Shown: one piece after another, positions 34,181 through 42,791 of the stretch
How the letters are laid out: each line of letters starts with the position of its first letter
Position numbering within the stretch: position 1 is the stretch's first letter
Assembly (NCBI GenBank): GCA_963791945.1
Contig: CAWBUD010000002.1
Coordinates: forward strand, 3,906,001-3,970,000
Origin: PALSA-1003 sp963791945
GTDB taxonomy: Bacteria; Pseudomonadota; Gammaproteobacteria; Burkholderiales; Casimicrobiaceae
Direction: 5' to 3'
Length of the DNA stretch: 64,000 bases
Position numbers and translations under genes: made by a program
The notes under the pieces: generated by a model
What the model saw: only the letters and a program-made list of their open reading frames with translations
What the model was told of the DNA's origin: nothing
Databases searched by the model: none

Positions 34181-35083
34181 ATGGCTGAAGAGAAGTTCAC
34201 GCGCTGCCCCGCCTGCAAGACTATTTTCCGGGTGACGCCGCAGCAGCTCGCGCTGCGTGATGGGCAGGTGCGCTGCGGTCACTGTCACACGGTCTTCGAC
34301 GGCGTCGCCGCGCTGCTGTCGCTCGCGCCCCGACCGCGGGAACGCGAACCGGAATTCGACGAAGCCGCGCTTGGACCGCCGACGGTGACGCTGCGCAATG
34401 CCCATGCCCTCGAGCCAGCTCCAGAGCACGGCAAGGAAGCCGAAGGGCAGGACGAGGCGTCCGAAGAAAGCGCCGCGTCGGACGAGGCGTCCGAAGAAAG
34501 CGCCGCGTCGGACGAGGCGGACGACCTAACCGCGGCGGAGTCGGCCTACGCGGCGCGATTTTCGTGGCAGGAAGAGGGCGCCAGACGACGCCCGTCCGCC
34601 TGGGTCTACGCCACTGCCGTGCCCGCTCTCGTCGTGATCTTCGCCGCGCAGGCGCTGTTTCACTTTCGTGACGCCATCGCTGCGCACTGGCCGAAGACCA
34701 AGCCGGCGCTCGCCACGCTGTGCGCGGCGGCCGGTTGTCAGTTGCGCGCGCTGCAGGAGGTCAACGGACTGTCGATCGAAGCCTCCGACCTTCAGGCTGA
34801 TCCTGCTCACAAGGGACTGTTGATTCTCTCGGCGACCATCAGAAATCGCATGCCCTACGCACTTCGCTACCCCTATCTCGAACTGACGCTCTCGGACGTC
34901 CAGAAGCAGACCCAGCAGGACGTGGTGGTGGTGCGACGCGCCTTTGCGCCGCAGGAATATGTGAGCGGAGCGGCCGACCTCGACAGCGGCATCCCCGCCA
35001 ATTCGGAGCTCAACGTCAAGCTCTTCATCGACGCCAGCGCGACGACACAAGCCGGATACCAGGTGTATCTGTTCTATCCCTAG
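34181..35083 (+). CDS. MJ0042-type zinc-ribbon membrane protein with DUF3426 domain
   Basis: A 300-residue protein. Residues 1-45 form a zinc ribbon with CPACKTIFRV and CGHCHTVFDG. A long acidic, alanine/serine-rich linker follows, including a duplicated ten-residue unit. One membrane helix is at about residues 145-165 (VYATAVPALVVIFAAQALF), and the rest is the DUF3426 domain, with LQEVNGLSIEASDLQADPA. It follows prmA by 12 nt, as in many betaproteobacteria. Function unknown; an envelope-spanning sensor is a guess. The stop overlaps the convergent rhodanese stop. Confidence 0.88.
   Translation: MAEEKFTRCPACKTIFRVTPQQLALRDGQVRCGHCHTVFDGVAALLSLAPRPREREPEFDEAALGPPTVTLRNAHALEPAPEHGKEAEGQDEASEESAASDEASEESAASDEADDLTAAESAYAARFSWQEEGARRRPSAWVYATAVPALVVIFAAQALFHFRDAIAAHWPKTKPALATLCAAAGCQLRALQEVNGLSIEASDLQADPAHKGLLILSATIRNRMPYALRYPYLELTLSDVQKQTQQDVVVVRRAFAPQEYVSGAADLDSGIPANSELNVKLFIDASATTQAGYQVYLFYP
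34451..34519 (+). repeat. In-frame 30-bp tandem repeat in the DUF3426 gene
   Basis: A 30-bp unit beginning GACGAGGCGTCCGAAGAAAG occurs twice without mismatch (34451-34480, 34481-34510), followed by nine bases of a third unit. It encodes DEASEESAAS twice. Being in frame and perfect, it is a recent expansion in the disordered linker. Confidence 0.9.
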
Positions 35084-35538
35084 CTCTGGACCCAGGGCAA
35101 GCCGGCCTTGCGCCAGCCGCCCAGCGCCCCCCGATGGCCTTCGCCATCCCGGGCGCCTTCGAAACCTTCGAGAACGTTGAACGCCTTGCGATATCCGGCC
35201 GCCGCCGCCGCGCGCGCCGCGCTGTCCGAGCGCTGCCCGCTGCGACACAGAAAGAACAGCGGAGTCTCGGGATCGGGCGCTACCGCCTTCAATTCCTCCA
35301 GAAAGGCGGGGTTGCGCGCGCCGGCCGGATAGCTGTTCCATTCGATCAAGACGCTGTGCGGAATATGCCCGACGAAATCCCATTCAGGGCGCGTGCGGAC
35401 GTCGATGAATCGCGCCCCGGGCAGGCCCGCCTCCAAGGCATGGGCCTCTTCGGGCGTGATCGCACCAAAATAGCCCAAGCCCTGGGCGACTGCGCGCTGT
35501 TGCGCTGCGGTAAGAAGCTCGGCGACGGTCTGCGGCAT
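35080..35538 (-). CDS. Rhodanese-like domain protein
   Basis: A 152-residue single rhodanese domain. The catalytic loop is FLCRSGQRSDSAARA, with persulfide-forming cysteine, and ARFIDVRTRPEWDFVGHIPH is the standard strand. The ATG at 35538 is chosen; the frame is open to a TTG at 35592, which would add 18 residues. A sulfur-carrier or phage-shock-type role is possible, but the acceptor is unknown. The stop overlaps that of the DUF3426 gene. Confidence 0.85.
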   Translation of the reverse strand: MPQTVAELLTAAQQRAVAQGLGYFGAITPEEAHALEAGLPGARFIDVRTRPEWDFVGHIPHSVLIEWNSYPAGARNPAFLEELKAVAPDPETPLFFLCRSGQRSDSAARAAAAAGYRKAFNVLEGFEGARDGEGHRGALGGWRKAGLPWVQS

Positions 35539-35704
35539 GAAATCGACTTGACTGGGCTCGCCGGCGTTGGGAAACTCTGGGTTCGGGGTCAACTCGCGAC
35601 GGGCCGGACCGTTAAATCACTTTAGCACAAACCGGCGAGCCGACGGATCGGATCCCGGTCCGACTGCCATGCTGCACCACGGAGCGGCAGCGCCGGCGGG
35701 AGCC

Positions 35705-35719
35705 GCACCTATTCAGTGC
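35705..35719 (+). promoter_or_regulatory. NtrC-binding site upstream of glnA
   Basis: GCACCTATTCAGTGC has the GCAC-N7-GTGC form of NtrC sites. It is centred about 90 bp before the sigma-54 -24/-12 element, the usual enhancer position. A weaker half-site TGCACC lies at 35673-35678. ntrB and ntrC are encoded just downstream of glnA. Confidence 0.7.
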
Positions 35720-35792
35720 CTTCGGATCGGCGATCTTCTCGCGTACCGGGAGTTTAGCCCTGCGAAGCGCCGGTTTAGTCGGTCGAAAGCTA

Positions 35793-35808
35793 TGGCATAG
35801 ATCCTGCT
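35793..35808 (+). promoter_or_regulatory. Sigma-54 (RpoN) promoter of glnA
   Basis: TGGCATAGATCCTGCT matches TGGCAC-N5-TTGCW with the invariant GG and GC correctly spaced (two mismatches at minor positions). It lies 79 nt before the glnA ATG. With the NtrC site upstream, glnA should be induced on nitrogen limitation. The rest of 35593-35886 holds no gene. Confidence 0.8.
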
Positions 35809-35886
35809 TTTCGTGTTCTTGCAGAAAATCCGGCTTTTTCCTGCCTTATCCATACGCATCACCCACAGTCCCACAGGAGAAAACGC

Positions 35887-37299
35887 ATGGCTTCACCGGC
35901 CGATGTACTGAAGACGCTCAAGGACAAGGAGGTCAAGTTCGTCGACCTCCGGTTCACCGACACACGCGGCAAGGAACAACACGTCCAGGTGCCGGCGAAG
36001 GTTTTCACCCAGGACAAGTTCGACAACGGCCATGCATTCGACGGCTCCTCGATTGCCGGCTGGAAGAGCATCGAGGCTTCCGACATGCTGCTCGCGCCGG
36101 ATCCCGACAGCGCTCGCATCGATCCCTTCACCGACGAGACGACTCTCAACATCACCTGCGACGTCATCGAGCCGTCGGACGGCAAGGGCTATGACCGGGA
36201 CCCACGCTCGCTCGCCAAGCGTGCCGAGGCGTATCTCAAATCGACGGGTCTTGGCGACACGGCGTACTTCGGCCCGGAGCCGGAATTCTTCATCTTCGAT
36301 TCGGTGACCTGGGGCGTGGACATGTCCGGCTGCTTCGTGAAGATCAAGTCGGAGGAAGCGCCGTGGTCCTCGGGAGAGGAGTACGAAGAAGGCAACATGG
36401 CGCACCGGGCGGCCGTGAAAGGCGGATATTTCCCCGTCCCGCCGATCGATACGCTGCAGGATATCCGTAACGCGATCGCGCTCGCCCTCGAAGAGCAGGG
36501 CGTCGAAGTCGAGGTGTTCCACCACGAGGTCGCAGCGGCCGGCCAGAACGAGATCGGCACCAAGTTCAATACGCTGGTCAAGCGCGCCGACTGGATGCAG
36601 ATCCTCAAGTACACGGTGCACATGGTCGCGCACACTTACGGCAAGACGGCGACTTTCATGCCCAAGCCGATCGTCGGGGACAACGGCTCCGGCATGCACG
36701 TGCATCAGTCGGTCTGGAAGGGCGGCCAGAATCTGTTCGCCGGCAACGGATACGCAGGCCTTTCGGAGTTCGCGCTCTACTACATCGGCGGGATCATCAA
36801 GCACGCCAAGTCCCTAAACGCGATCACCAATCCGGGGACCAACTCCTACAAGCGTCTGGTTCCGGGCTTCGAGGCGCCTATCAACCTCGCCTACTCGGCG
36901 CGGAACCGCTCGGCGGCGTGCCGCATTCCCTACGTGAGCAATCCGAAGGGTCGCCGGGTCGAGGTTCGCTTTCCGGACCCCACGACCAATTCGTACCTGG
37001 CGTTTGCCGCAATGCTCATGGCCGGTCTGGACGGCGTTCAGAGCAAGATGCATCCCGGCGACCCCATGGATAAGAATCTCTACGACCTCGAGCCCGAGGA
37101 AGCCGCCAAGGTCCCGCATCCGTGCGCATCGCTCGACGAAGCGCTCGACAATCTCGATCGCGATCGCGAATTCCTGACCCGCGGCGGCGTATTTTCGAAC
37201 GACATGATCGACGCCTACATCGCGCTCAAGATGGAGGAGGTCACGCGCTTCCGCATGACGACGCATCCCATCGAGTTCGAGATGTATTACAGTCTGTAG
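35887..37299 (+). CDS. glnA: Glutamine synthetase, type I
   Basis: A 470-residue dodecameric GSI enzyme forming glutamine from glutamate and ammonia. Signatures: FDGSSIAGWKSIEASDMLL, GPEPEFFIFD, MPKPIVGDNGSGMHVHQS, and the adenylylation site DKNLYDLEPEE with Tyr399. Length matches the adenylylated GSI-beta subgroup. AGGAG lies 7 nt before the ATG. It has a sigma-54/NtrC control region upstream and an intrinsic terminator downstream, so it is mainly a single-gene transcript. Confidence 0.98.
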   Translation: MASPADVLKTLKDKEVKFVDLRFTDTRGKEQHVQVPAKVFTQDKFDNGHAFDGSSIAGWKSIEASDMLLAPDPDSARIDPFTDETTLNITCDVIEPSDGKGYDRDPRSLAKRAEAYLKSTGLGDTAYFGPEPEFFIFDSVTWGVDMSGCFVKIKSEEAPWSSGEEYEEGNMAHRAAVKGGYFPVPPIDTLQDIRNAIALALEEQGVEVEVFHHEVAAAGQNEIGTKFNTLVKRADWMQILKYTVHMVAHTYGKTATFMPKPIVGDNGSGMHVHQSVWKGGQNLFAGNGYAGLSEFALYYIGGIIKHAKSLNAITNPGTNSYKRLVPGFEAPINLAYSARNRSAACRIPYVSNPKGRRVEVRFPDPTTNSYLAFAAMLMAGLDGVQSKMHPGDPMDKNLYDLEPEEAAKVPHPCASLDEALDNLDRDREFLTRGGVFSNDMIDAYIALKMEEVTRFRMTTHPIEFEMYYSL

Positions 37300-37328
37300 C
37301 CGGTGCACCTCCGCGGCGACGCGGAAAA

Positions 37329-37366
37329 AAAAGGGGCGGGTCGGCGACGGTCCGCCTCTTTTCTTG
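37329..37366 (+). terminator. Rho-independent terminator after glnA
   Basis: AAAAGGGGCGG (37329-37339) pairs with CCGCCTCTTTT (37352-37362), 11 pairs with one G-T, followed by CTTG. The upstream A-run and downstream T-run fit an intrinsic terminator 30 nt after the glnA stop. Confidence 0.85.
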
Positions 37367-37391
37367 TACGCGTTTGCTAGACTTTGCCGCC

Positions 37392-37910
37392 ATGCTTCGC
37401 GTTTTCCCTCCCGTCGCTGCCACTTGGTGCGCCGCTGCATGCTGCTGGTGCATTCTCGCGAGCGCGACGGCGGTGGCTGCGAACCTCACCGCCAAAGCGA
37501 GGGATGAGGGCTGCACCGGGAAGCCGACCCTCGTCCAGGGAACGGGCCTCTATCGCTGTCCGACTCAGGGAGGCATCCATTATTTCAACGTGCCTGGCGG
37601 AGCGACGGAGGGTGGCGCGGCGTCGATGCGAGCTGCTCCGACGCCATCGGGGTTCCCCAAGGTCGACGCCGCGACTCAGAAGGGTCGAGACGACGTTCGT
37701 CGCAGAGTGCTGAGCGAGGAACTCGCCACGGAGCAGAAGCTGCTCGACGAGGCGCGGGCCGCGTATGCCAACGGAGCGCCGCCGCCAACCGCCGACGAGC
37801 AAAGCATGCCACAGAGATACACCGAGCGCGTCGTCCGCCTTCGCCAGGCCGTGAGCCTGCACGAGAAGAACATCGAGGCGCTGAAGAAGGAGCTTGCCGC
37901 GAAGCGCTGA
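37392..37910 (+). CDS. Exported DUF4124-type protein
   Basis: A 172-residue exported protein. The signal peptide is unusually cysteine-rich (ATWCAAACCWCILASATAVA), followed by a short DUF4124-like beta segment (LYRCPTQGGIHYFNVPGG) and a long charged helical C-terminus (about residues 95-170) likely to form a coiled coil. It lies between the glnA terminator and ntrB, as often seen in betaproteobacteria. The role is unknown. Confidence 0.75.
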   Translation: MLRVFPPVAATWCAAACCWCILASATAVAANLTAKARDEGCTGKPTLVQGTGLYRCPTQGGIHYFNVPGGATEGGAASMRAAPTPSGFPKVDAATQKGRDDVRRRVLSEELATEQKLLDEARAAYANGAPPPTADEQSMPQRYTERVVRLRQAVSLHEKNIEALKKELAAKR

Positions 37911-37995
37911 TGCGGCCGCGGCGCGTGCCGCGGGCGCGGAACTTGCTAAGAATGCGCAAGTTCGTTGCGGCAACGCTTCCGCAGGACCGCATCCC

Positions 37996-39087
37996 GTGCA
38001 CCCGTTCTCCACGCAAGCCGACGATGAACAGGCCGACTATCCCGGCCTGGAACTGCTGGCGACGTCGGTGCTGCTGCTGACTGACATGCTCGAGGTTTCC
38101 TATGCCAATCCGGCTGCCGAGAATCTGTTCGAGCTGTCCCGTCGTCAGCTCGTCGGCAACTCGCTACGAAATCTGTTCGGCGAAGCGCCCGCGCTGTTTC
38201 ATGCGATCGACAAGGCGCTCTCGAGCGGCGCGTCGTATACCGAGCAGGAGGTCGAGGTCGGCCTCAATGGCAGGGCGCGCCTGCATCTTTCGTGCACCGT
38301 GTCCGTGATCGAGGCCCGGAACGCGACGCTGCTTCTCGAATTCCGTCATATCGACCAGCAGCTCAAGATCGCCCGCGAGGAGCGTCTTCTGGAGCAGCAG
38401 CAGGCGAATCGCGAGCTGATCCGCAGCCTCGCTCACGAGATCAAGAATCCGCTGGGCGGCATTCGTGGCGCCGCACAGCTTCTCGAGCGCGAGCTCGACC
38501 GCCCGCCGCTCATCGAATACACCCAGGTCATCATCGGCGAGGCCGATCGCCTGCAGACGCTCGTCAACCGCTTGCTCATGCCGCACCGTCTGCCGACGTA
38601 TCGGCGCACCAATATTCACGAGCTGCTCGCGCGCGTCGCGAGCGTCGTGCAAGCCGAGTTCCCCGACGTCGCGATCCAGTCGGATTTCGACATCAGCCTG
38701 CCGGAATTCGAAGCGGACGCGGAGCAGCTCACCCAGGCGCTGCTCAACATCGTCAAAAACGCCGCGCAGGCGTTGCAGGCGGTGACGGGACGGCGCGAGA
38801 TCCGCCTCACGACCCGTGTCGCCCGCAGCGTTACCCTCGCCAAGCGGCGGTATCGACTCGCCCTCGCCGTATCGATCGAGGACAACGGTCCGGGCATCCC
38901 CGCGGAGCTGGGCGAGAAGATCTTCTATCCGCTGGTGTCAGGCCGGGAAGGCGGCAGCGGTCTGGGCCTCACGATCGCCCAGACATTCGTGGCCCAGCAC
39001 AACGGGACGATCGAATGCGAAAGCGTGCCGGGTCATACGGTGTTCACGATTCTGCTTCCGCTGGAATTCAGTCGTTCCGCCGCGTAG
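37996..39087 (+). CDS. glnL: Nitrogen regulation sensor kinase NtrB
   Basis: A 363-residue cytoplasmic histidine kinase. A PAS domain spans about residues 15-125 (MLEVSYANPAAENLFELSRR). The H-box SLAHEIKNPLGGIRGAAQLL carries phospho-acceptor His147. The ATPase part has N-box LLNIVKNAAQAL, G1 DNGPGIP and G2 GSGLGLTIAQ. No nearby ATG exists; GTG 37996 gives a length like E. coli GlnL. It phosphorylates NtrC, gene 24 nt downstream, under PII control. Confidence 0.94.
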   Translation: MHPFSTQADDEQADYPGLELLATSVLLLTDMLEVSYANPAAENLFELSRRQLVGNSLRNLFGEAPALFHAIDKALSSGASYTEQEVEVGLNGRARLHLSCTVSVIEARNATLLLEFRHIDQQLKIAREERLLEQQQANRELIRSLAHEIKNPLGGIRGAAQLLERELDRPPLIEYTQVIIGEADRLQTLVNRLLMPHRLPTYRRTNIHELLARVASVVQAEFPDVAIQSDFDISLPEFEADAEQLTQALLNIVKNAAQALQAVTGRREIRLTTRVARSVTLAKRRYRLALAVSIEDNGPGIPAELGEKIFYPLVSGREGGSGLGLTIAQTFVAQHNGTIECESVPGHTVFTILLPLEFSRSAA

Positions 39088-39110
39088 AGTGAGGAAGGAT
39101 CCCCATCGTC

Positions 39111-40553
39111 ATGCAAGCTTATGCGCCCCATCAAGCCACGCCCGGAGAGCTCTTGAAACCCGTCTGGATCGTCGACGACGATCGATCGATCCGATGGGTT
39201 CTCGAGAAGGCGCTCGCCCGCGAAGGCATCGCTTACCAGACGTTCGCCTCCGCGCGGGAAGTGCTGCAGGCGCTGCAGCAGAGCCAGCCGCAGGTGCTGG
39301 TATCGGACATCCGCATGCCGGGCGAATCGGGTCTCGCTCTTCTCAACAACATCAAGGAGCGCTTTCCGCAGATTCCGGTGATCATCATGACGGCGTACTC
39401 CGACCTGGATAGCGCCGTGTCGGCGTTTCAGGGCGGCGCGTTCGAGTACCTGCCGAAACCTTTCGATGTCGATCACGCGGTCGCGCTCATCCGGCGAGCC
39501 AGCGCCGAAGTCCCGGCGACGGGCGCAGGCGCAGCGACGCTGGCGGAGGCGCCGGAGATGCTCGGACAGGCGCCAGCGATGCAGGAGGTCTTCCGCGCCA
39601 TCGGCCGTCTTTCGCAGTCGCACGTCACGGTGCTCATCACCGGCGAATCCGGCACCGGCAAGGAGCTCGTCGCGCGGGCGCTCCATCGTCACAGCCCCCG
39701 CGCGGCCGGACCTTTCGTCGCCATCAATACCGCTGCGATCCCGAAGGACCTTCTCGAGTCCGAGCTCTTCGGGCACGAGCGCGGCGCGTTCACCGGCGCG
39801 CAGAGCGCGCGCCGGGGTCGCTTCGAGCAGGCGGAAGGCGGGACCCTGTTCCTGGACGAGATCGGCGACATGCCGCCGGATCTGCAGGTCCGGCTGCTGC
39901 GCGTGCTGTCCGACGGCGAGTACTACCGGGTCGGCGGCCACGCGCCGCTCAAGGCGAACGTCCGGATCATCGCCGCCACGCACCAGAATCTCGACGAACG
40001 GGTGCGACACGGACTTTTCCGCGAAGACCTCCTGCACCGCCTCAACGTGGTTCGCCTGCGGCTGCCGCCGTTGCGCGAGCGCGCCGAGGACATCGGGCCG
40101 CTCGCTCGCCACTTCCTGCAGAAAAGCGCGCGCGATCTCGCCGTCGAGGCCAAGATCCTTTCCGAAGCGGCGCTGCGCGTGCTGACGACGTTTTCCTTCC
40201 CGGGCAACGTGCGTCAGCTCGAGAACATCTGCCACTGGCTCACCGTGATGGCGCCGGGCGTGCGTATCGACGTGGCGGACCTGCCCCCGGAGCTGCGTGG
40301 CCCCGCTTCTGGAAGCGCCGAAGAGGACAGCCAGTGGCAACAGGCACTGGATCGGGCGCTCGCGCAGGCGCTCGCCCGCGGCGAGCGCGGGATCGGCGAT
40401 CGCCTGGAGAAGGAATTCGAGAAGATATTGATCCTGCGCGCGCTGCAGCACACCGGCGGGCGGCGCATGGAGGCCGCGCAGTGGCTCGGGTGGGGCCGCA
40501 ACACCCTGACGCGCAAGATTCAGGAGCTCAAGCTCGACCTCGACAAGCGCTAG
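39111..40553 (+). CDS. glnG: Nitrogen regulation response regulator NtrC
   Basis: A 480-residue sigma-54 activator. Receiver domain VWIVDDDRSIRWVLEKALA with phospho-acceptor Asp in LVSDIRMPGESG (residue 66 from this start). The AAA+ domain has the Walker A motif GESGTGKE, the sigma-54 loop GAFTGA, and the Walker B motif GGTLFLDEIGDMP. The Fis-type helix-turn-helix is near the C-terminus (MEAAQWLGWGRNTLTRKIQE). A TTG at 39153 would give the common MKPVWIVDDD start, with GGAGAG just upstream, and may be the true one. It should act on the glnA promoter upstream. Confidence 0.95.
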   Translation: MQAYAPHQATPGELLKPVWIVDDDRSIRWVLEKALAREGIAYQTFASAREVLQALQQSQPQVLVSDIRMPGESGLALLNNIKERFPQIPVIIMTAYSDLDSAVSAFQGGAFEYLPKPFDVDHAVALIRRASAEVPATGAGAATLAEAPEMLGQAPAMQEVFRAIGRLSQSHVTVLITGESGTGKELVARALHRHSPRAAGPFVAINTAAIPKDLLESELFGHERGAFTGAQSARRGRFEQAEGGTLFLDEIGDMPPDLQVRLLRVLSDGEYYRVGGHAPLKANVRIIAATHQNLDERVRHGLFREDLLHRLNVVRLRLPPLRERAEDIGPLARHFLQKSARDLAVEAKILSEAALRVLTTFSFPGNVRQLENICHWLTVMAPGVRIDVADLPPELRGPASGSAEEDSQWQQALDRALAQALARGERGIGDRLEKEFEKILILRALQHTGGRRMEAAQWLGWGRNTLTRKIQELKLDLDKR

Positions 40554-40562
40554 CCGCGAGGT

Positions 40563-41327
40563 TCAAGCAAGTTCCGCGAGGACCGGAGCGTGATCGGACG
40601 GCTTGTCGCCTTTGCGTGCCTGGCGATCGATGCGGCAACCCACGCACGAATCCGCGAGCGCCGGTGAAAGCAGGATGTGGTCGATGCGCAAGCCACGGTT
40701 CTTGGGAAAGGCGAGCAGGCGGTAGTCCCACCAGCTGAACGTCTTCTCGGGTTGGTCGAACAGCCTGAAGGCGTCCTTGAGGCCCAGCGCGAGCCAGTCG
40801 CGGAAGGCGGCGCGCTCAGGCTCGCTGAACAGCACCTGGTTGCGCCAGAGCTCCGGATCGTGGACGTCGCGCTCCTCCGGCGCGATGTTGAAGTCGCCGG
40901 CGAGCGCGAGCCGGGGGAAGCGCCCGAGCTCGTGGCGAAGGTAGGCGGTAGCCGCCTCGAGCCAACGCAGCTTGTAGCTGTATTTCTCCGAACCGACCGC
41001 CTGACCGTTCGGCACGTAAAAGCACACGAAGCGGATGCCATCGATCGTCGCGGCAAGCACGCGCTTGTGGTCGTCGGGAAACTCCGGCATGTCCGGCCGA
41101 ATCTCTGTCGCGCGCCGCTTGGAAAGAATCGCCACGCCGTTGTACGTGCGCTGGCCGTAGAAGATCGCCTCGTATCCCGCCGCAGCGATCTCGAGCGCGG
41201 GAAAGCGCGCATCCTCGACCTTCGTTTCCTGCAAGCCGATGATGTCGGGCTGGTTGGCGGCCAGCCAGTCGACGAGACGCGGCAGACGTATGTTGAGTGA
41301 GTTGACGTTCCAGGTCGCGAGCTTCAC
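40563..41327 (-). CDS. xthA: Exodeoxyribonuclease III
   Basis: A 254-residue AP endonuclease/3'-exonuclease of the EEP fold. Marks: KLATWNVNSLNIRLPRLVDW at the start, GLQETKVED with the metal-binding glutamate, ALAGDFNIAPEERDVHDP, and the C-terminal GLRIDHILLSP and SDHAPVLAEL. GTG 41327 is chosen as it gives the family start (M)KLATWNVNS; the frame is open 20 codons further. Convergent with ntrC (9 nt between stops). Confidence 0.95.
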   Translation of the reverse strand: MKLATWNVNSLNIRLPRLVDWLAANQPDIIGLQETKVEDARFPALEIAAAGYEAIFYGQRTYNGVAILSKRRATEIRPDMPEFPDDHKRVLAATIDGIRFVCFYVPNGQAVGSEKYSYKLRWLEAATAYLRHELGRFPRLALAGDFNIAPEERDVHDPELWRNQVLFSEPERAAFRDWLALGLKDAFRLFDQPEKTFSWWDYRLLAFPKNRGLRIDHILLSPALADSCVGCRIDRQARKGDKPSDHAPVLAELA

Positions 41328-41478
41328 GGCTGTCCATCGCCCCCAATGGCCTTGGTAGCTGAGCCGAGGCCCAAGTTCCCGCGACAAGGCGATCGTCTCA
41401 TCAGATCGGATTCCGGACCCCCGCCTTTAAGCATGTCGGGGCAGGCCCCGCCGGAATCACGCCGCGTTGAGCCCCCGC

Positions 41479-42771
41479 TCAGTATCCGGCGCCCATCAGG
41501 CGGTCCGGCAACCAGGTAGCGATCTCCGGGAAAATGCACAGGATGACGATCTGAAGCATCATGCAGAGCACGTACGGAATGGTTCCCCACATGACGCGCG
41601 TCACAGGCACGTCCGGCGCGATGGCGCTCACGATGTAGATGTTGAGCCCGACCGGCGGATGGATGAGCCCGATCTCCATGTTGATCGTGAGGATCACGCC
41701 GAACCATACGGGGTCGAAGCCTGCCGCCTTGATGATCGGATAGAGGATCGGCGCCGTCATCAGGATGATCGCCGCGGGCGGGATGAAGAAGCCGCACACG
41801 AGCAGGAACACGTTGATCATCGCCATGAGCACCCAGCGGTTGACGTTCGCGTCGGCGATCGCCTGCGCCAGCGTCTGCGTGAGGTAGAGCGAAGTGAGCA
41901 TGTAGCCGAACAGCACGGCGGCGGCGATGATCGTGAGGATCATCACCGATTCGCGCGCCGTGTCCCGCAGAATGCTCCACCACTGTTCCGGTCGCCACAT
42001 GCGATAGATCGTGACCGCGAATACGACGCAGAGCGCCGCGCCCACGCCGGCCGCTTCCGAGGGCGTGGCGACGCCGCCATAGAGCACGTACATCACGCCG
42101 ACGATGATCGCGAGGAACGGCGCGATCTTCGGGACCGAGGTGAGCTTCTGCGTCCACGTGTAGCGAAAGCCCGGGGCATGCGACCTGAAGCCCCGCTTCC
42201 AGATGATGAACAATGTCCAGAGCATGAACAGCCCGGTGAGCATCAAGCCCGGCATGACGCCGGCGAGAAACAGGCGACCGATCGAGGTTTCGGTCGCGAT
42301 GCCGTAGAGGATGAACGTGATCGAGGGCGGGATGAGGATTCCGAGCGTTCCTCCCGCACAGATCGAGCCTGTCGCGACGTCGTCCGGATAGCCGCGACGG
42401 CGCATCTCCGGGATTCCCATCTTGCCGATCGCCGCGCAGCAGGCCGGCGAGGATCCGGTCAGCGCTGCGAAGATGGCGCAGGCGCCCAGGTTGGATATGA
42501 CCAGCCCGCCAGGCAGGCGGTAGAGCCACCGGTCGAGCGCTTCGTACAGGTCCTTCCCCGCCGGCGACGAGCCGATCGCCGCGCCCATCATGACGAACAT
42601 CGGAATCGCGACCAGCGTGAATTCGTCCAGGCCCGACCAGAATGTCTCGGCGACCACGTGCAGCGAGTCGATGCCCTGAAAGAGCAGAAGGAAGACGATC
42701 GAGATCGCGCCGAGGCCGAACGCGACGGGAATGCCGGAGAGCAGGACGAGGAGCGTCACCACCAGCACCAC
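41479..42771 (-). CDS. dctM: TRAP transporter large membrane subunit DctM
   Basis: A 430-residue polytopic protein of the DctM family, about 12 helices. Signatures: LVAIPMFVMMGAAIGSSPAG, ALTGSSPACCAAIGKMGIPE, SICAGGTLGILIPPSITFIL and EIGLIHPPVGLNIYIVSAIA. Start choice is GTG 42771 or 42768; GGGAG precedes both, and no ATG is nearby. It lies 20 nt after the dctQ stop. It is the ion-motive channel of the system. A C4-dicarboxylate or related acid is expected; malonate is attractive given the decarboxylase gene 10 kb away. Confidence 0.93.
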   Translation of the reverse strand: MVLVVTLLVLLSGIPVAFGLGAISIVFLLLFQGIDSLHVVAETFWSGLDEFTLVAIPMFVMMGAAIGSSPAGKDLYEALDRWLYRLPGGLVISNLGACAIFAALTGSSPACCAAIGKMGIPEMRRRGYPDDVATGSICAGGTLGILIPPSITFILYGIATETSIGRLFLAGVMPGLMLTGLFMLWTLFIIWKRGFRSHAPGFRYTWTQKLTSVPKIAPFLAIIVGVMYVLYGGVATPSEAAGVGAALCVVFAVTIYRMWRPEQWWSILRDTARESVMILTIIAAAVLFGYMLTSLYLTQTLAQAIADANVNRWVLMAMINVFLLVCGFFIPPAAIILMTAPILYPIIKAAGFDPVWFGVILTINMEIGLIHPPVGLNIYIVSAIAPDVPVTRVMWGTIPYVLCMMLQIVILCIFPEIATWLPDRLMGAGY

Positions 42772-42791
42772 CGCTCCCTGGCCGGTCGGAC

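Noticed and set aside
34451..34519. Possible CRISPR-like repeat
   Set aside because: Direct tandem units without spacers, in frame within a coding linker.
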